A stretch of 64,000 nt of DNA from Paracoccaceae bacterium (GTDB lineage: Bacteria; Pseudomonadota; Alphaproteobacteria; Rhodobacterales; Rhodobacteraceae), in contig JAHDXW010000015.1 of NCBI GenBank assembly GCA_023383015.1, forward strand, positions 33,857-97,856, read 5' to 3'. Shown piece after piece: positions 54,324 through 63,735 of this stretch. The position numbers and the translations under genes were made by a program. Positions within the stretch are counted from its first letter, which is position 1; each line of letters begins with the position of its first letter. Below the pieces are notes generated by a model. It was not told the DNA's origin. It did not search any database and saw nothing but the letters and a program-made list of their open reading frames with translations.

Positions 54324-57306
54324 TCAGTCGCGCCCCGTCCTTGTCGTGGAAGACCGGCTCGACGATCCGCGCCTTCAGCACCCGCCCGCCGGCGGCGGGG
54401 AAGGCCAGCACCTCGCCCATCCGCTCCGGCCCGCGGCGCACCAGCCCCAGCGCGATGCCGCACTTCAGCGTCGGCGAGAAGTAGCTCGAGGTCACCCGCC
54501 CCTCCGTCACCCGCTGGCCGTTGGCGTTGCGCGCGTCGGTGGCGGCATAGGCCCCCTCGGGCAAGACCGCGCCGTCCTCGGCAGCCAGCCCCACCAGCCG
54601 CCAGCGACCGGGGTCGACCAGATGGGCCCGCTCCATCCCCCGCCGGCCGATGAAGTCGGCCTTGCCGGAGGCGATCATCCGCTCGAGGCCGAGGTCGCGG
54701 GGGGTGACGGTGCCGTCGGTCTCGTCGCCGACGATGATGTAGCCCTTCTCGGCCCGCAGCACGTGCATCGCCTCGGTGCCGTAGGGGGTGACGCCGAGAT
54801 CGGCGCCCTCGGCCATCAGCCGCTCCCACAGCGCCGGGCCGTCCGAGGCCGCGACCGCGATCTCGAAGGACAGCTCGCCCGAGAACGAGATGCGGAAGAC
54901 GCGGGCGGCAATGCCGGACAGCCTGCCCTCGGCCCAGCGCATGAAGGGCTGCGCCTCGCGCGAGACGTCCATGCCGCCCAGCCGTTCGAGAAGCACGCGC
55001 GCCTTCGGCCCGGCCACCGCGATCTGCGCGAACTGCTCGGTCAGGTTCAGCGTCCAGACCTTCCAGTCCCACCATTCGGTCTGCAGCCACTCCTCCATCC
55101 AGCCATGGATGCGGTCTGCGCCGCCGGTCGTCGTGTGGCAGAGGAAGGTCTCGGAGCCGAGCCGCGCCACCACCCCGTCGTCGGTGACGAAGCCCTGCTC
55201 GTTGCACATCACCCCGTAGCGGCAGCGGCCCACCGGCAGGGTGCTCATCATGCCGACATAAAGCATGTCGAGGAAGCGCCCCGCATCCGGGCCCCGGACG
55301 AGGATCTTGCCCAGCGTCGAGGCGTCGAGCAGGCCCACCCGCCCGCGCACCGCCAGCACCTCGCGCGCCACCGCGTCCGCCGTCCGCTCGCCGGTGGCCG
55401 GATAGGCATAGGCCCGCCGCCACAGGCCCACCGGCTCCCACACCGCACCGCGGGCGGCATGCCAGCCGTGCAGCGGCGTCATGCGCACCGGCTGGAACAG
55501 CGGCCCGCTTGCCTCGCCCGCCAGCCCGCCGATCGTCACCGGCACGAAGGGCGGGCGGAAGGTCGTGGTGCCGACCTCGGGCACCGGCGTGCCCCGCGCC
55601 TCGGCCAGCACGGCAATGCCGGCGACGTTCGACAGCTTGCCCTGGTCGGTGGCCATGCCGAGGGTGGTGTAGCGCTTGGCGTGCTCGACGCTGACATAGC
55701 CCTCGCGCGCCGCCAGCTCGATGTCGGACACCTTGACGTCGTTCTGGAAGTCGAGGAACGCCTTCGCCCGCAGCCGGTGGCCGGCGCGGGCGGGCAGCAT
55801 CGCGGCGGTGCGCGGCGGCGCCTCGGCCGTCGCGGCCGTCACCGGCGGGGCGCCCGCGGGCAGGCCGAGCACCGCCCGCAGGGCCCTGTCGGCATCGGCA
55901 AGCGCGGCGTCGAGCGCCAGTTCACCGGCTGCAGCGCCGACGGCCACCGCCATCGGCCGGCCGTCGGCGCCGGTCGGGGCGCGTGCGGGGTCGGGACGGA
56001 AAAGCCCCCGGTCAGCATCCCACGCCAGCCCGCCGCCAGGCTGCGACCAAAGATGCACCGCCGGCGACCAGCCGCCCGACATCGCCACCGCGTCGCAGGC
56101 GATCTCCTCGCCGCCGCTGCCGTCGCCGTCGGCGGGGGCGAGCACGACGCCGGTGACCGACCGGCCACCCAGCACGCGGGCAATGCAGGCGCCGTCGGCC
56201 ACCCGCAGCCCCATCGCCCGGGCCCGCGCCGCCAGCGCGCCGCCGCCGCCGGGGCGCAGGTCGGCCACCACGGGCACGCGCACCCCGGCCCCGGCCAGCG
56301 CCATCGCGGTGCGGTAGGCGTCGTCGCAGCCGGTGACCACCGCCACCGCCCTTCCCGGCGCCACCGCCCAGTTGACCAGGTAGTCGCGCACCGCCGCCGC
56401 CAGCATCACCCCCGGTCGGTCGTTGCCGGCGAAGGGAAGCGGCCGCTCGAAGGCGCCGCAGGCCACCACCGTCAGCCCCGCCCGCACCCGCCACAGCCGC
56501 CGCCGCGGCCCTGTCCCGCCGCCCTCGCCGCAGCGCTCCTCGGCCAGCAGGTAGCCGTGGTCGTGCAGCCCGAAGACGGTGGCGCGGGCGCGCAGCGTCA
56601 CGTTCGGCCGCGCGGCAAGGTCGGCCAGCTGCGCGGCCACCCATGCATCGGCCGGCAGCCCGCCCACCGGCTCGCCTTCCACCGGCGCCCTCCCGCCCCA
56701 GTGTGCCGCCTGCTCGAAGACGATCACCCGCCGCCCGGCCTCAGCTGCCAGCCGCGCCGCGTGAAGCCCGGCGACGCCGCCACCGGCCACCACCACGTCG
56801 GCGAAGGCATAGAGCTGCTCGTAGCGGTCGGGGTCGGGGCCCCGGGGCGCGCGGCCCAGGCCCGCGGCGCGGCGGATCACCGGCTCGAACACATGCTTCC
56901 AGGCCGCTCGGGGATGGATGAAGGTCTTGTAGTAGAACCCCGCCGGCATCAGCCGCGCACCCAGCCCGGTCAGCTGCCCGATGTCGAGGGCAAGGTTCGG
57001 CCAGCGGTTCTGGCTGGTGGCCTCGAGCCCCTCGGCAAGCTCCACCACGGTGGCGCGGGCGTTGGGCTCGGCCTGCGGGCCACTGCCGATGCCCATCAGC
57101 GCATTCGGCTCCTCCACACCCGCGGCGACGGCTCCGCGCGGACGGTGGTACTTGAACGACCGGCCCATCAGCGTCTCGCCGGCACCGAGCAGCGCCGCGG
57201 CGAGGGTGTCGCCGGCAAAGCCGGTCATCCTCCGGCCGTCAAAGCTGAACCCCAGCGGCCGCGCCCGGTCGATCAGCCGCCCGCCATGCCCCAGACGGAA
57301 GCTCAT
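54316..57306 (-). CDS. soxA: Sarcosine oxidase alpha subunit
   Basis: 996 residues, full length. N-terminal ferredoxin-like [no cluster] region with FKYHRPRGAVAAGVEEPNAL, NAD-binding GGGVAGLHAARLAAEAG near residue 175, then a C-terminal aminomethyltransferase (GcvT-like) domain with RTADAVAREVLAVRGRVGLL and IASGKADFIGRRGMERAH. The enzyme oxidises sarcosine to glycine, passing the methyl group to tetrahydrofolate. ATG at 57306; overlaps soxD by 4 bases and soxG by 8. Confidence 0.95.
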   Translation of the reverse strand: MSFRLGHGGRLIDRARPLGFSFDGRRMTGFAGDTLAAALLGAGETLMGRSFKYHRPRGAVAAGVEEPNALMGIGSGPQAEPNARATVVELAEGLEATSQNRWPNLALDIGQLTGLGARLMPAGFYYKTFIHPRAAWKHVFEPVIRRAAGLGRAPRGPDPDRYEQLYAFADVVVAGGGVAGLHAARLAAEAGRRVIVFEQAAHWGGRAPVEGEPVGGLPADAWVAAQLADLAARPNVTLRARATVFGLHDHGYLLAEERCGEGGGTGPRRRLWRVRAGLTVVACGAFERPLPFAGNDRPGVMLAAAVRDYLVNWAVAPGRAVAVVTGCDDAYRTAMALAGAGVRVPVVADLRPGGGGALAARARAMGLRVADGACIARVLGGRSVTGVVLAPADGDGSGGEEIACDAVAMSGGWSPAVHLWSQPGGGLAWDADRGLFRPDPARAPTGADGRPMAVAVGAAAGELALDAALADADRALRAVLGLPAGAPPVTAATAEAPPRTAAMLPARAGHRLRAKAFLDFQNDVKVSDIELAAREGYVSVEHAKRYTTLGMATDQGKLSNVAGIAVLAEARGTPVPEVGTTTFRPPFVPVTIGGLAGEASGPLFQPVRMTPLHGWHAARGAVWEPVGLWRRAYAYPATGERTADAVAREVLAVRGRVGLLDASTLGKILVRGPDAGRFLDMLYVGMMSTLPVGRCRYGVMCNEQGFVTDDGVVARLGSETFLCHTTTGGADRIHGWMEEWLQTEWWDWKVWTLNLTEQFAQIAVAGPKARVLLERLGGMDVSREAQPFMRWAEGRLSGIAARVFRISFSGELSFEIAVAASDGPALWERLMAEGADLGVTPYGTEAMHVLRAEKGYIIVGDETDGTVTPRDLGLERMIASGKADFIGRRGMERAHLVDPGRWRLVGLAAEDGAVLPEGAYAATDARNANGQRVTEGRVTSSYFSPTLKCGIALGLVRRGPERMGEVLAFPAAGGRVLKARIVEPVFHDKDGARLNG

Positions 57307-57629
57307 CGCCCGCCCTCCGGCCAGCCCGGCCGCCGGGCCGCGATCGCCGCCCGCAACTCCGCCGGCGGGCCCGCGGTCCGGGCGGGATAGGTGCCGAAGA
57401 CCTCGAGCGTGACCGTGCAGCGGGCGGCGTGGAACCACTTGCCGCAGCCGAAGGCATGGCGCCAGCGCTCGAGATGGACACCCCTGGGGTTGGCGCGGGC
57501 GAAGAGATAGGCCTCGAAGTCGTCGTCGGACGACCCCGGGCCCTGCCGCTTCAGATGCGCCTGCCCGCCGGGGGCGAATTCGGTCTCCTCGGCGGTGACG
57601 CCGCAGTGGGGGCAGGTGAGCATCAGCAT
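57303..57629 (-). CDS. soxD: Sarcosine oxidase delta subunit
   Basis: 108 residues. Zn-binding pattern CPHCG at the N-terminus and FGCGKWFHAARC later, with the conserved FEAYLFARANPRGVHLERWR. ATG at 57629 has GGGAGG seven bases before; the in-frame ATG two codons on is the alternative. Overlaps soxA by four bases. Confidence 0.93.
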   Translation of the reverse strand: MLMLTCPHCGVTAEETEFAPGGQAHLKRQGPGSSDDDFEAYLFARANPRGVHLERWRHAFGCGKWFHAARCTVTLEVFGTYPARTAGPPAELRAAIAARRPGWPEGGR

Positions 57630-57747
57630 GGGCAGCCTCCCCGTGCGCCCCGACCCCGGCGCGCACGGCCGCTGCGGGCCGGGGCCGTCCGGCGGTCCAG
57701 GCGCGGCGGGCGCGCCCGGACCCGATTGCATGCCGCGGCCCGCCCCG

Positions 57748-57885
57748 TCAGTTGCCGGCGGGAGCGCTCGCGGCCGGCGTCTCGGCCGGCTCCGAGCCGC
57801 CGAAATAGTACCAGGCGCCGCCTGCCACGATCAGCACGACGACCGCAACGATGATCCAGGTCTGTGTAGAGTTCTTCTCTGCCAT
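57748..57885 (-). CDS. 45-residue single-helix membrane protein in the sox operon
   Basis: A short gene with a good ribosome site (GGAGG six bases before the ATG at 57885). The product is MAEKNSTQTW, one strong membrane helix (IIVAVVVLIVAGGAWYYFGG), then an acidic/Ala-Pro tail. It lies between soxB and soxD, where four-gene operons are usually drawn with no gene. Real coding is suggested by the start site, the clean helix and position. Function unknown: it might anchor or regulate the oxidase, or be a sensor of the flavin step. Confidence 0.55.
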   Translation of the reverse strand: MAEKNSTQTWIIVAVVVLIVAGGAWYYFGGSEPAETPAASAPAGN

Positions 57886-58023
57886 GGGTGGCCTCCACTG
57901 CCCCGATTCCGACCGGGCCCCCCGAATATGGGGATGCGGAAGCCGGAGATGAACCCCCCCGCCGGGCGCGCACCGCGCCGCCGGCAATCCCCTGCCGGTC
58001 GCGCGGGCGTGGCGCAGGGGCGC

Positions 58024-59271
58024 TCAATGCGCCACCCCCGCCGCCACGCTCTCGTCGATGAAGCGGCCCTCGCGGAAGCGGAACATGTCGAACTCGGCCG
58101 CGAGCGGCCCGGGCTCGCCCCTGGCCATCAGCTCGGCCATCGCCCAGCCCGAGCCCGGGATCGCCTTGAACCCGCCGGTGCCCCAGCCGCAGTTGACGAA
58201 GACGCCCCCGACCGGTGCCCTCGAGATGATCGGCGAGCGGTCGCCGGTCATGTCGACGATGCCGCCCCACTGGCGCAGCATCTTCAGCCTCGAGAGCACC
58301 GGGAAGGTCTCGCAGAGCGCGCGCAAGGTCTCCTCGATGTGGTGCCAGCTGCCGCGCTGGCTGTAGTTGTTGAAGCCGTCGGTGCCGCCGCCGATCACCA
58401 TCTCGCCCTTGTCGGACTGGCTCATGTAGCCGTGCACGGTGTTGGCCATCACGACGACATCCATGCAAGGCTTCACCGGCTCGGAGACGAGCGCCTGCAG
58501 GCAGAGCGATTCGATCGGCAGCCGGAAGCCCGCCATCGCCGCGAGCACCGAGGAGTGGCCCGCCACCACCAGCCCCAGCCGGCGGGTGGCGATCGGCCCC
58601 CGCGTCGTCTCGACCCCCGCCACCGCCCCGTTCTCCACCCGGATGCCGGTGACGGCGCAGTTCTCGACGATGTCCATGCCCATCGCCGCGCAGGCCCGCG
58701 CGTAACCCCAGGCGACCGCGTCGTGGCGCGCCGTGCCGCCGCGCGGCTGCCAGAGCGCGCCGAGGACGGGGTAGCGCGGTCCGTCGATGCGGATGATCGG
58801 CACCAGCGCCTTCACCCGGTCGGGCCCGATGAACTCGGTCGCCACGCCCTGCAGGGCGTTGGCCATGGCGGTGCGGCGGTAGCCCTTCACCTCGTGCTCG
58901 GTCTGGGCGAGCATCATCACGCCGCGCGGGCTGAACATGACGTTGAAGTTCAGCTCCTGGCTCAGCGTCTCGTAGAGCGACCGCGCCTTCTCGTAGATCG
59001 CCGCGCTGGCGTCCTGGAGGTAGTTGGAGCGGATGATCGTGGTGTTGCGGCCGGTGTTGCCGCCGCCAAGCCAGCCCTTCTCCAGCACCGCGACATTGCG
59101 GATGCCGTGGTTGCGGCCGAGGTAGTAGGCGGTGGCCAGCCCGTGCCCGCCGGCGCCCACGATCACCGCGTCGTAGGCCGCCCGCGGCGCGGCCGCACCC
59201 CAGGCGCGACCCCAGCCGGTGTGGCCCCGCAGCGCCTCCCGCGCCAGCGCGAAGACCGAATAGCGTCGCAT
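58024..59271 (-). CDS. soxB: Sarcosine oxidase beta subunit
   Basis: 415 residues. FAD-dependent amine oxidase: dinucleotide motif AVIVGAGGHGLATAYYLGRN at residues 35-54, the covalent FMN/substrate segment GGGNTGRNTTIIRSNYLQ, and C-terminal GTGGFKAIPGSGWAMAELMA. The beta chain holds the catalytic flavin. First gene of soxBDAG, with 120 bases (holding the small membrane gene) before soxD. Likely promoter in the 210-base divergent gap to ccmI. Confidence 0.95.
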   Translation of the reverse strand: MRRYSVFALAREALRGHTGWGRAWGAAAPRAAYDAVIVGAGGHGLATAYYLGRNHGIRNVAVLEKGWLGGGNTGRNTTIIRSNYLQDASAAIYEKARSLYETLSQELNFNVMFSPRGVMMLAQTEHEVKGYRRTAMANALQGVATEFIGPDRVKALVPIIRIDGPRYPVLGALWQPRGGTARHDAVAWGYARACAAMGMDIVENCAVTGIRVENGAVAGVETTRGPIATRRLGLVVAGHSSVLAAMAGFRLPIESLCLQALVSEPVKPCMDVVVMANTVHGYMSQSDKGEMVIGGGTDGFNNYSQRGSWHHIEETLRALCETFPVLSRLKMLRQWGGIVDMTGDRSPIISRAPVGGVFVNCGWGTGGFKAIPGSGWAMAELMARGEPGPLAAEFDMFRFREGRFIDESVAAGVAH

Positions 59272-59481
59272 CCCGATGCCCCCGGCGACCCCTGCACCCC
59301 GCGCTTAGCCCGCGCAGGCCATCGTCGCCGCGCCGGCGGGCGGCGCAAGATCGGCCGAATGCGACATCGCGCCCCGCCGCCCGCCACGGCCTGACCGCAG
59401 CGTGATCGCCCGGCCTGGCCGGCGGGGCTTTCCGGACAGCGGCGGGGCGGCTACATCGGGCCGGTGCGGGTGGAGGCAGGG

Positions 59482-60717
59482 ATGGCGTTCTGGATCGCCG
59501 CGGGGCTGACGACGGTCGCGGTCTTCGGGCTGATGGCGCTGGCGCTGCTGCGCGGGGCGGTGCTGGCACGGGCGGCCGATGCCGACGCGGCCGACCACGA
59601 CATCGGCGTCTACCGTGACCAGCTGCGCGAGATCGAGCGCGACCTCGCCCGCGGCACCATCCCTCCGGCCGAGGCCGAGCGGCTGCGCGCCGAGGTCGCC
59701 CGCCGCATCCTCGACGCCGACCGTCGCCGCTGCAGCGCCGGGCCGGCGCCGCGGACCGGCGGCGTGGCCGTGGCCGGCGGGCTGGCGCTCCTGCTGCTGG
59801 CGGCGGCGGGGGCCTTCGCGCTCTATGCCCGGGTGGGCGCGCCCGGCTACCCAGACCTGCCGCTTGCAGGCCGCATCGCCGAGGCCGACCGCGCCATGGC
59901 CGCGCGGCCGGCCCAGGCGGCTGCCGAGGCCGAGCTCGGCGCAGAGCCGGTTGCCAACCCCGCCGATCCCGGCCACGCGGCGCTGATGGACCGGCTGCGC
60001 GCTGCCGTCGCCGCCCGCCCCGACGACCCCCGGGGCCAGCGGCTGCTGGCGCAGAACGAGGCCGCGCTCGGCAACTTCGCCGCCGCGCACCGCGCCCAGG
60101 GCCGGCTGATCCTGCTGGTCGGCGCGGCCGCCACGGCCGAAGACCACGCCCTGCACGCCGACCTCCTGATCCGCGCCGCCGGCGGCTACGTCTCGCCCGA
60201 GGCCGAGGCGGCGCTGACCGAGGCGCTGCGGCGCGACGAGGCGAACGGCACGGCGCGCTACTACGCCGGCCTCATGTTCGCCCAGAACGGCCGGTTCGAC
60301 CTCGCCTTCCGGCTGTGGCGCCCGCTGATGGCCGGCTCGCGCCCCGAGGATCCGTGGTACGAGCCCCTTCGGACCCAGATCGCAGAGATCGCCTGGCTGG
60401 CCGGCGTGCGCGACTATGCCCCGCCCGAGCCGGCGCGCGGGCCCACCGCGGGGGATGTCGCCGCCGCCGAGGCGATGTCGCCCGAGGAGCGCGCCGGGAT
60501 GGTCCGCGGCATGGTCGCGGGGCTGGCCGAACGGCTGGCCACCGAGGGCGGCCCGGCCGCGGACTGGGCGCGGCTGATCGCCGCCTACGGCGTGCTGGGT
60601 GAGGCCGAGGCCGCCCGCGAGGTGCTGGCCGAGGCGCGGCTGGTCTTTGCCGGCCGCGAGGCCGATCTCGCGCAGATCGAGGAGGCCGCGCGCGGCGCCG
60701 GCCTCGCGCAGCCCTGA
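59482..60717 (+). CDS. ccmI: Cytochrome c biogenesis protein CcmI
   Basis: 411 residues. Membrane helices near 2-24 (AFWIAAGLTTVAVFGLMALA) and about 95-115, with a cytoplasmic leucine-zipper-like loop between (YRDQLREIERDLARGTIPPA), then a periplasmic TPR domain (LLAQNEAALGNFAAAHRAQG; YYAGLMFAQNGRFDLAFRLW). It presents apocytochrome c to the haem ligase. ATG at 59482 with GGAGG upstream; a GTG six codons earlier is the alternative. No other ccm genes are near. Confidence 0.9.
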   Translation: MAFWIAAGLTTVAVFGLMALALLRGAVLARAADADAADHDIGVYRDQLREIERDLARGTIPPAEAERLRAEVARRILDADRRRCSAGPAPRTGGVAVAGGLALLLLAAAGAFALYARVGAPGYPDLPLAGRIAEADRAMAARPAQAAAEAELGAEPVANPADPGHAALMDRLRAAVAARPDDPRGQRLLAQNEAALGNFAAAHRAQGRLILLVGAAATAEDHALHADLLIRAAGGYVSPEAEAALTEALRRDEANGTARYYAGLMFAQNGRFDLAFRLWRPLMAGSRPEDPWYEPLRTQIAEIAWLAGVRDYAPPEPARGPTAGDVAAAEAMSPEERAGMVRGMVAGLAERLATEGGPAADWARLIAAYGVLGEAEAAREVLAEARLVFAGREADLAQIEEAARGAGLAQP

Positions 60718-60724
60718 GCCTGCG

Positions 60725-61231
60725 ATGGTGTTCGACAGCCCCGAGGCGCTTGCCGCCGCCCTGCCCGCGGGCCGGCCGCTGGCCGGGCTAGACCTCGGCG
60801 ACAAGACCATCGGCATCGCCCTCTCCGACGTCCGCCAGACGATTGCCACCCCGCACGCGCTGATCCGCCGCCGCCGCTTCACCGAGGATGCCGCCGCCCT
60901 GCTCGCCCTCGCCGCGGGGCGTGATGTCGGCGCCCTCGTCCTCGGCCTGCCGCGCAACATGGACGGCTCCGAGGGGCCGCGGGCGCAGTCGACCCGTGCC
61001 TTCGCCCGCAACCTCGCGCGGCTGACCGACCTGCCCGTCGGCTTCTGGGACGAGCGGCTGTCCACGGTCGCGGCCGAACGCGCGCTTCTTGCCGCCGACC
61101 TGTCGCGGGCGCGGCGGGCGGGACTGGTCGACCAGGTGGCGGCGGGCTACATCCTGCAGGGGTTTCTGGACCGGCTCGGCCATCTGCGCCGCGCCGCGGG
61201 CGCCGGCGGGAAAGGTGGGCGGGATGGCTGA
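60725..61231 (+). CDS. ruvX: Putative pre-16S rRNA nuclease (RuvX/YqgF)
   Basis: 168 residues. RNase H-like fold: LAGLDLGDKTIGIALSDV with the catalytic Asp, LVLGLPRNMDGSEGPRAQS, and FWDERLSTVAAERAL with the second acidic site. It processes the 16S rRNA 5' end. ATG at 60725, seven bases after ccmI, so probably one transcript. Overlaps the DUF1289 gene by 8 bases. Confidence 0.92.
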   Translation: MVFDSPEALAAALPAGRPLAGLDLGDKTIGIALSDVRQTIATPHALIRRRRFTEDAAALLALAAGRDVGALVLGLPRNMDGSEGPRAQSTRAFARNLARLTDLPVGFWDERLSTVAAERALLAADLSRARRAGLVDQVAAGYILQGFLDRLGHLRRAAGAGGKGGRDG

Positions 61232-61445
61232 GGCCGAGGGAGCGATCGCATCGCCCTGCATCAGGGTTTGCGTGGTACATCCCGCGGCGCGCATCTGCGT
61301 GGGCTGTCACCGCACCATCGACGAGATCGCTGCCTGGGGCCAGCTCGACCCGGCGGCACGGGCGGCGATAATGGCCGAGCTTCCCGGGCGCAGAGCGCTG
61401 CTGCGCCAGCGCCGCGGCGGCCGCACCGGCCGCGCCGGGGGCTGA
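61224..61445 (+). CDS. DUF1289 small cysteine protein
   Basis: 73 residues. Family pattern SPCIRVCVVHPAARICVGCH with Cys spacing typical of a small metal-binding domain, followed by RTIDEIAAWGQLDPAARAA. Found beside ruvX in many relatives. Function unknown; the Cys set suggests zinc or an iron-sulfur centre. C-terminal basic tail (RQRRGGRTGRAGG). Confidence 0.85.
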   Translation: MAEAEGAIASPCIRVCVVHPAARICVGCHRTIDEIAAWGQLDPAARAAIMAELPGRRALLRQRRGGRTGRAGG

Positions 61446-61512
61446 GGGGCGCGGGCGGGCACCTTCGCGGGCGAGTTGGCGCACCCCGGGTGCCGACCCG
61501 AGGCGGCCGGGC

Positions 61513-62328
61513 TCAGCCCATTGCCGCCTTGCGCAGCATGTTGCCCGCCACGAGCAGCAGGAACAGCCCGAAGATGCGGCGCAGCCGCCGCGCGTCGGTG
61601 GCATGGGCAAGCCGCACGCCCATCGGCGTGGTCCACAGCGACACCGCCAGAATCACCGCGAAGGCCACCAGGTTGACCGCCCCCACCGTGAACGGGGGCC
61701 GGCCGGCCGCGTCCACCGCCAGGGTCAGGAACACCGCCACCGAGGGTACCGCGATGATCACCCCGAAGACCGAGGCGGTGCCGACGGCACGGTGGATCGG
61801 CACGCCGTAGAGCGTCATCAGCGGCACCCCGAACGAGCCCCCGCCGATGCCCATCAGCACCGACAGGAACCCCATCGTGGTGGCAAGCGCCGAGGCAAGC
61901 GGCTGGCGCGGCATCTCCGTCCCGATCCGCCAGCCCTCGCGGCCGAGCGCGAGATAGAGACCGATCACCACGCCGAGCGCACCGAAGACGCCCTGCAGCA
62001 CGGTCGAGCGCAGCGCCGCAGCCAGGAACACGCCGGCCACCGCACCCACCACGAGCCCCGGCGCCCAGCCGCGGACGATGGCGGCATCCACCGCCCCCTT
62101 GCGGCGGTGGCCAAGCCCCGAGCGGATCGAGGTGAAGACGATGGTGGCCAGCGAGGTCGCAAGACACACCTGCATCAGCTGCGGCCCGCCGTAGCCGAGA
62201 TAGCCGAAGGCGTAGAAGAATGCCGGGACCAGCACGATGCCCCCGCCCACGCCGAGAAGCCCCGAGATGACGCCCGACACGGCGCCGATCGCGAGCAGGA
62301 AGACCAGCATCGTCAGCAGTTCGGCCAT
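61513..62328 (-). CDS. TauE/SafE-family sulfite/anion exporter
   Basis: 271 residues, about eight membrane helices. Family motifs: SGVISGLLGVGGGIVLVPAF near residue 20, its echo VLMGIGGGSFGVPLMTLYGV in the second half, and PIHRAVGTASVFG. Members move sulfite, sulfoacetate or other organosulfur anions. No sulfur genes flank it here; dddP is far off. ATG at 62328 by family start. Confidence 0.88.
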   Translation of the reverse strand: MAELLTMLVFLLAIGAVSGVISGLLGVGGGIVLVPAFFYAFGYLGYGGPQLMQVCLATSLATIVFTSIRSGLGHRRKGAVDAAIVRGWAPGLVVGAVAGVFLAAALRSTVLQGVFGALGVVIGLYLALGREGWRIGTEMPRQPLASALATTMGFLSVLMGIGGGSFGVPLMTLYGVPIHRAVGTASVFGVIIAVPSVAVFLTLAVDAAGRPPFTVGAVNLVAFAVILAVSLWTTPMGVRLAHATDARRLRRIFGLFLLLVAGNMLRKAAMG

Positions 62329-62407
62329 CGCCCCCTCGATGCGCAACCGCGCCCTTCTACGGTGCGGGCGGGCCGGACGCCAGCCCGGCGCGGGGCCGCG
62401 GGCGGCA

Positions 62408-63415
62408 TCAGGCGGCGCTGCCGGCCGGATGCGCACCGGTCCCGGCGGCCAGCGCCGCATCGAAGGCCGCCAGCCCCGCCGCACCCGCGGCCGGCGCGGA
62501 CAGGATGCGCCGCCAGGCCCGCGCGCCAGGCCGCCCGGCGAACAGGCCCAGCATGTGCCGGGTGACGTCATGGGCCCGCCCGCCCAGCGCGACATGCGCG
62601 GCGATCCAGGGCCGCATCGCCGCGGCAATCCGCGCCGGCGCAGGCGGCACCGCCGGTGCGCCCCAGATGACGGCATCGGCGCGGCCGAGTACGGCAAGGG
62701 GGTCGTGGTAGGCCGCCCGCCCGACCATCACCCCGTCAATCCCCTGAGCCAGCAGCGCCGCCGCCCCCTCGAGGCTCGTCACGCCCCCGTTCAGCACCAG
62801 CCGCAGATCCGGAAAGGCCCGCTTCATCGCGAAGACGGCAGCATGGTCGAGCGGCGGGATCTCGCGGTTCTCCTTCGGGCTCAGCCCCTGCAGCCAGGCC
62901 TTGCGGGCATGCACGATCACCCGCCGGACGCCCGCCGCCTGCACCGCCGCCAGCAGCGCCGGCAGCGCCGCGGCGGGGTCCTGCTCGTCCACGCCGAGCC
63001 GGCACTTCACCGTCACCTCGGCGCGCCCGCCCGCCGCGGCGATCATCGCCGCCACGCATTCGCCCACCAGCCCCGGACTGCGCATCAAGACCGCTCCGAA
63101 GCACCCCTGCCGGACGCGGTCGGAAGGGCAGCCGACGTTGAGGTTGATTTCGCGGTAGCCGAAGGCGGCGCCGATCGCGGCCGCGGCTGCAAGCTGCGCG
63201 GGGTCCGAACCGCCAAGCTGCAGCGCCACCGGCTGCTCGACGGGATCGAACCCCAGCAGCCGCTCGCGGTCGCCGTGCAGCACCGCCTGCGCCGCCACCA
63301 TCTCGGTGTAGAGCAGCACGCTGCTGCTGATCATACGGTGGAAGCGCCGGCAGTGGCGGTCGGTCCAATCCATCATGGGCGCCACGGAAAGTCTATGTGA
63401 TTGATTTTCTGTCAT
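62408..63415 (-). CDS. dusA: tRNA-dihydrouridine synthase A
   Basis: 335 residues. LSVAPMMDWTDRHCRRFHRM at the start, FMN/catalytic Cys in INLNVGCPSDRVRQG, RKAWLQGLSPKENREIPPLD, and NGGVTSLEGAAALL. It reduces U20/20a in tRNA. The start at 63415 gives a normal N-terminus. Upstream lies the disrupted region and the IS5-like remnant, so its promoter is close to the insertion-prone site. Confidence 0.94.
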   Translation of the reverse strand: MTENQSHRLSVAPMMDWTDRHCRRFHRMISSSVLLYTEMVAAQAVLHGDRERLLGFDPVEQPVALQLGGSDPAQLAAAAAIGAAFGYREINLNVGCPSDRVRQGCFGAVLMRSPGLVGECVAAMIAAAGGRAEVTVKCRLGVDEQDPAAALPALLAAVQAAGVRRVIVHARKAWLQGLSPKENREIPPLDHAAVFAMKRAFPDLRLVLNGGVTSLEGAAALLAQGIDGVMVGRAAYHDPLAVLGRADAVIWGAPAVPPAPARIAAAMRPWIAAHVALGGRAHDVTRHMLGLFAGRPGARAWRRILSAPAAGAAGLAAFDAALAAGTGAHPAGSAA

Positions 63416-63538
63416 TTTTCTTGTATCTTCAATCTGTTGGCACAGTTTGTGTCCACGCCAGACTACGCCCTGATAGCCCCAAATATCCCCCGTTTCGACG
63501 ACTCACTGCACACATAGCGCACACGAAAATGGCCTCAA

Positions 63539-63735
63539 TCACCAAGCTTCCCTCATGATCAGGAGCGAGGTGTTCTGCCGGGCGCGTTGAAACCCGAAAC
63601 GGCTGTCCGCGTTGCGGGCGTCCTCGCGCATCAGGTGCGCCCGCGCGTAATCGGCTGCCTGGGAAGAGAAGGCCACCCAGGCTGCATCGATCCGCTTCTC
63701 GTCGAACAGCCTGAGCCAGAAGTTTCGCCTCGACC
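63539..63735 (-). pseudogene. Gene remnant cut by the IS5-like element (possible EH-signature protein)
   Basis: About 65 codons of good protein-like sequence, on the minus strand, from the IS boundary to a stop at 63539: RRNFWLRLFDEKRIDAAWVA, FSSQAADYARAHLMREDA and RFGFQRARQNTSLLIM, then a likely one-base frameshift in AGGGAA (the next frame reads GSLVIEA). The FW...DAAWVAF...LLIMR pattern resembles the C-terminal EH-signature domain found in ZorC of Zorya defence systems, by memory only. The upstream part is interrupted by the insertion. Non-functional as it stands. Confidence 0.4.

Noticed and set aside
53851..57390. 1179-codon open frame on the plus strand
   Set aside because: Antisense to soxG and soxA, whose sequences are canonical.
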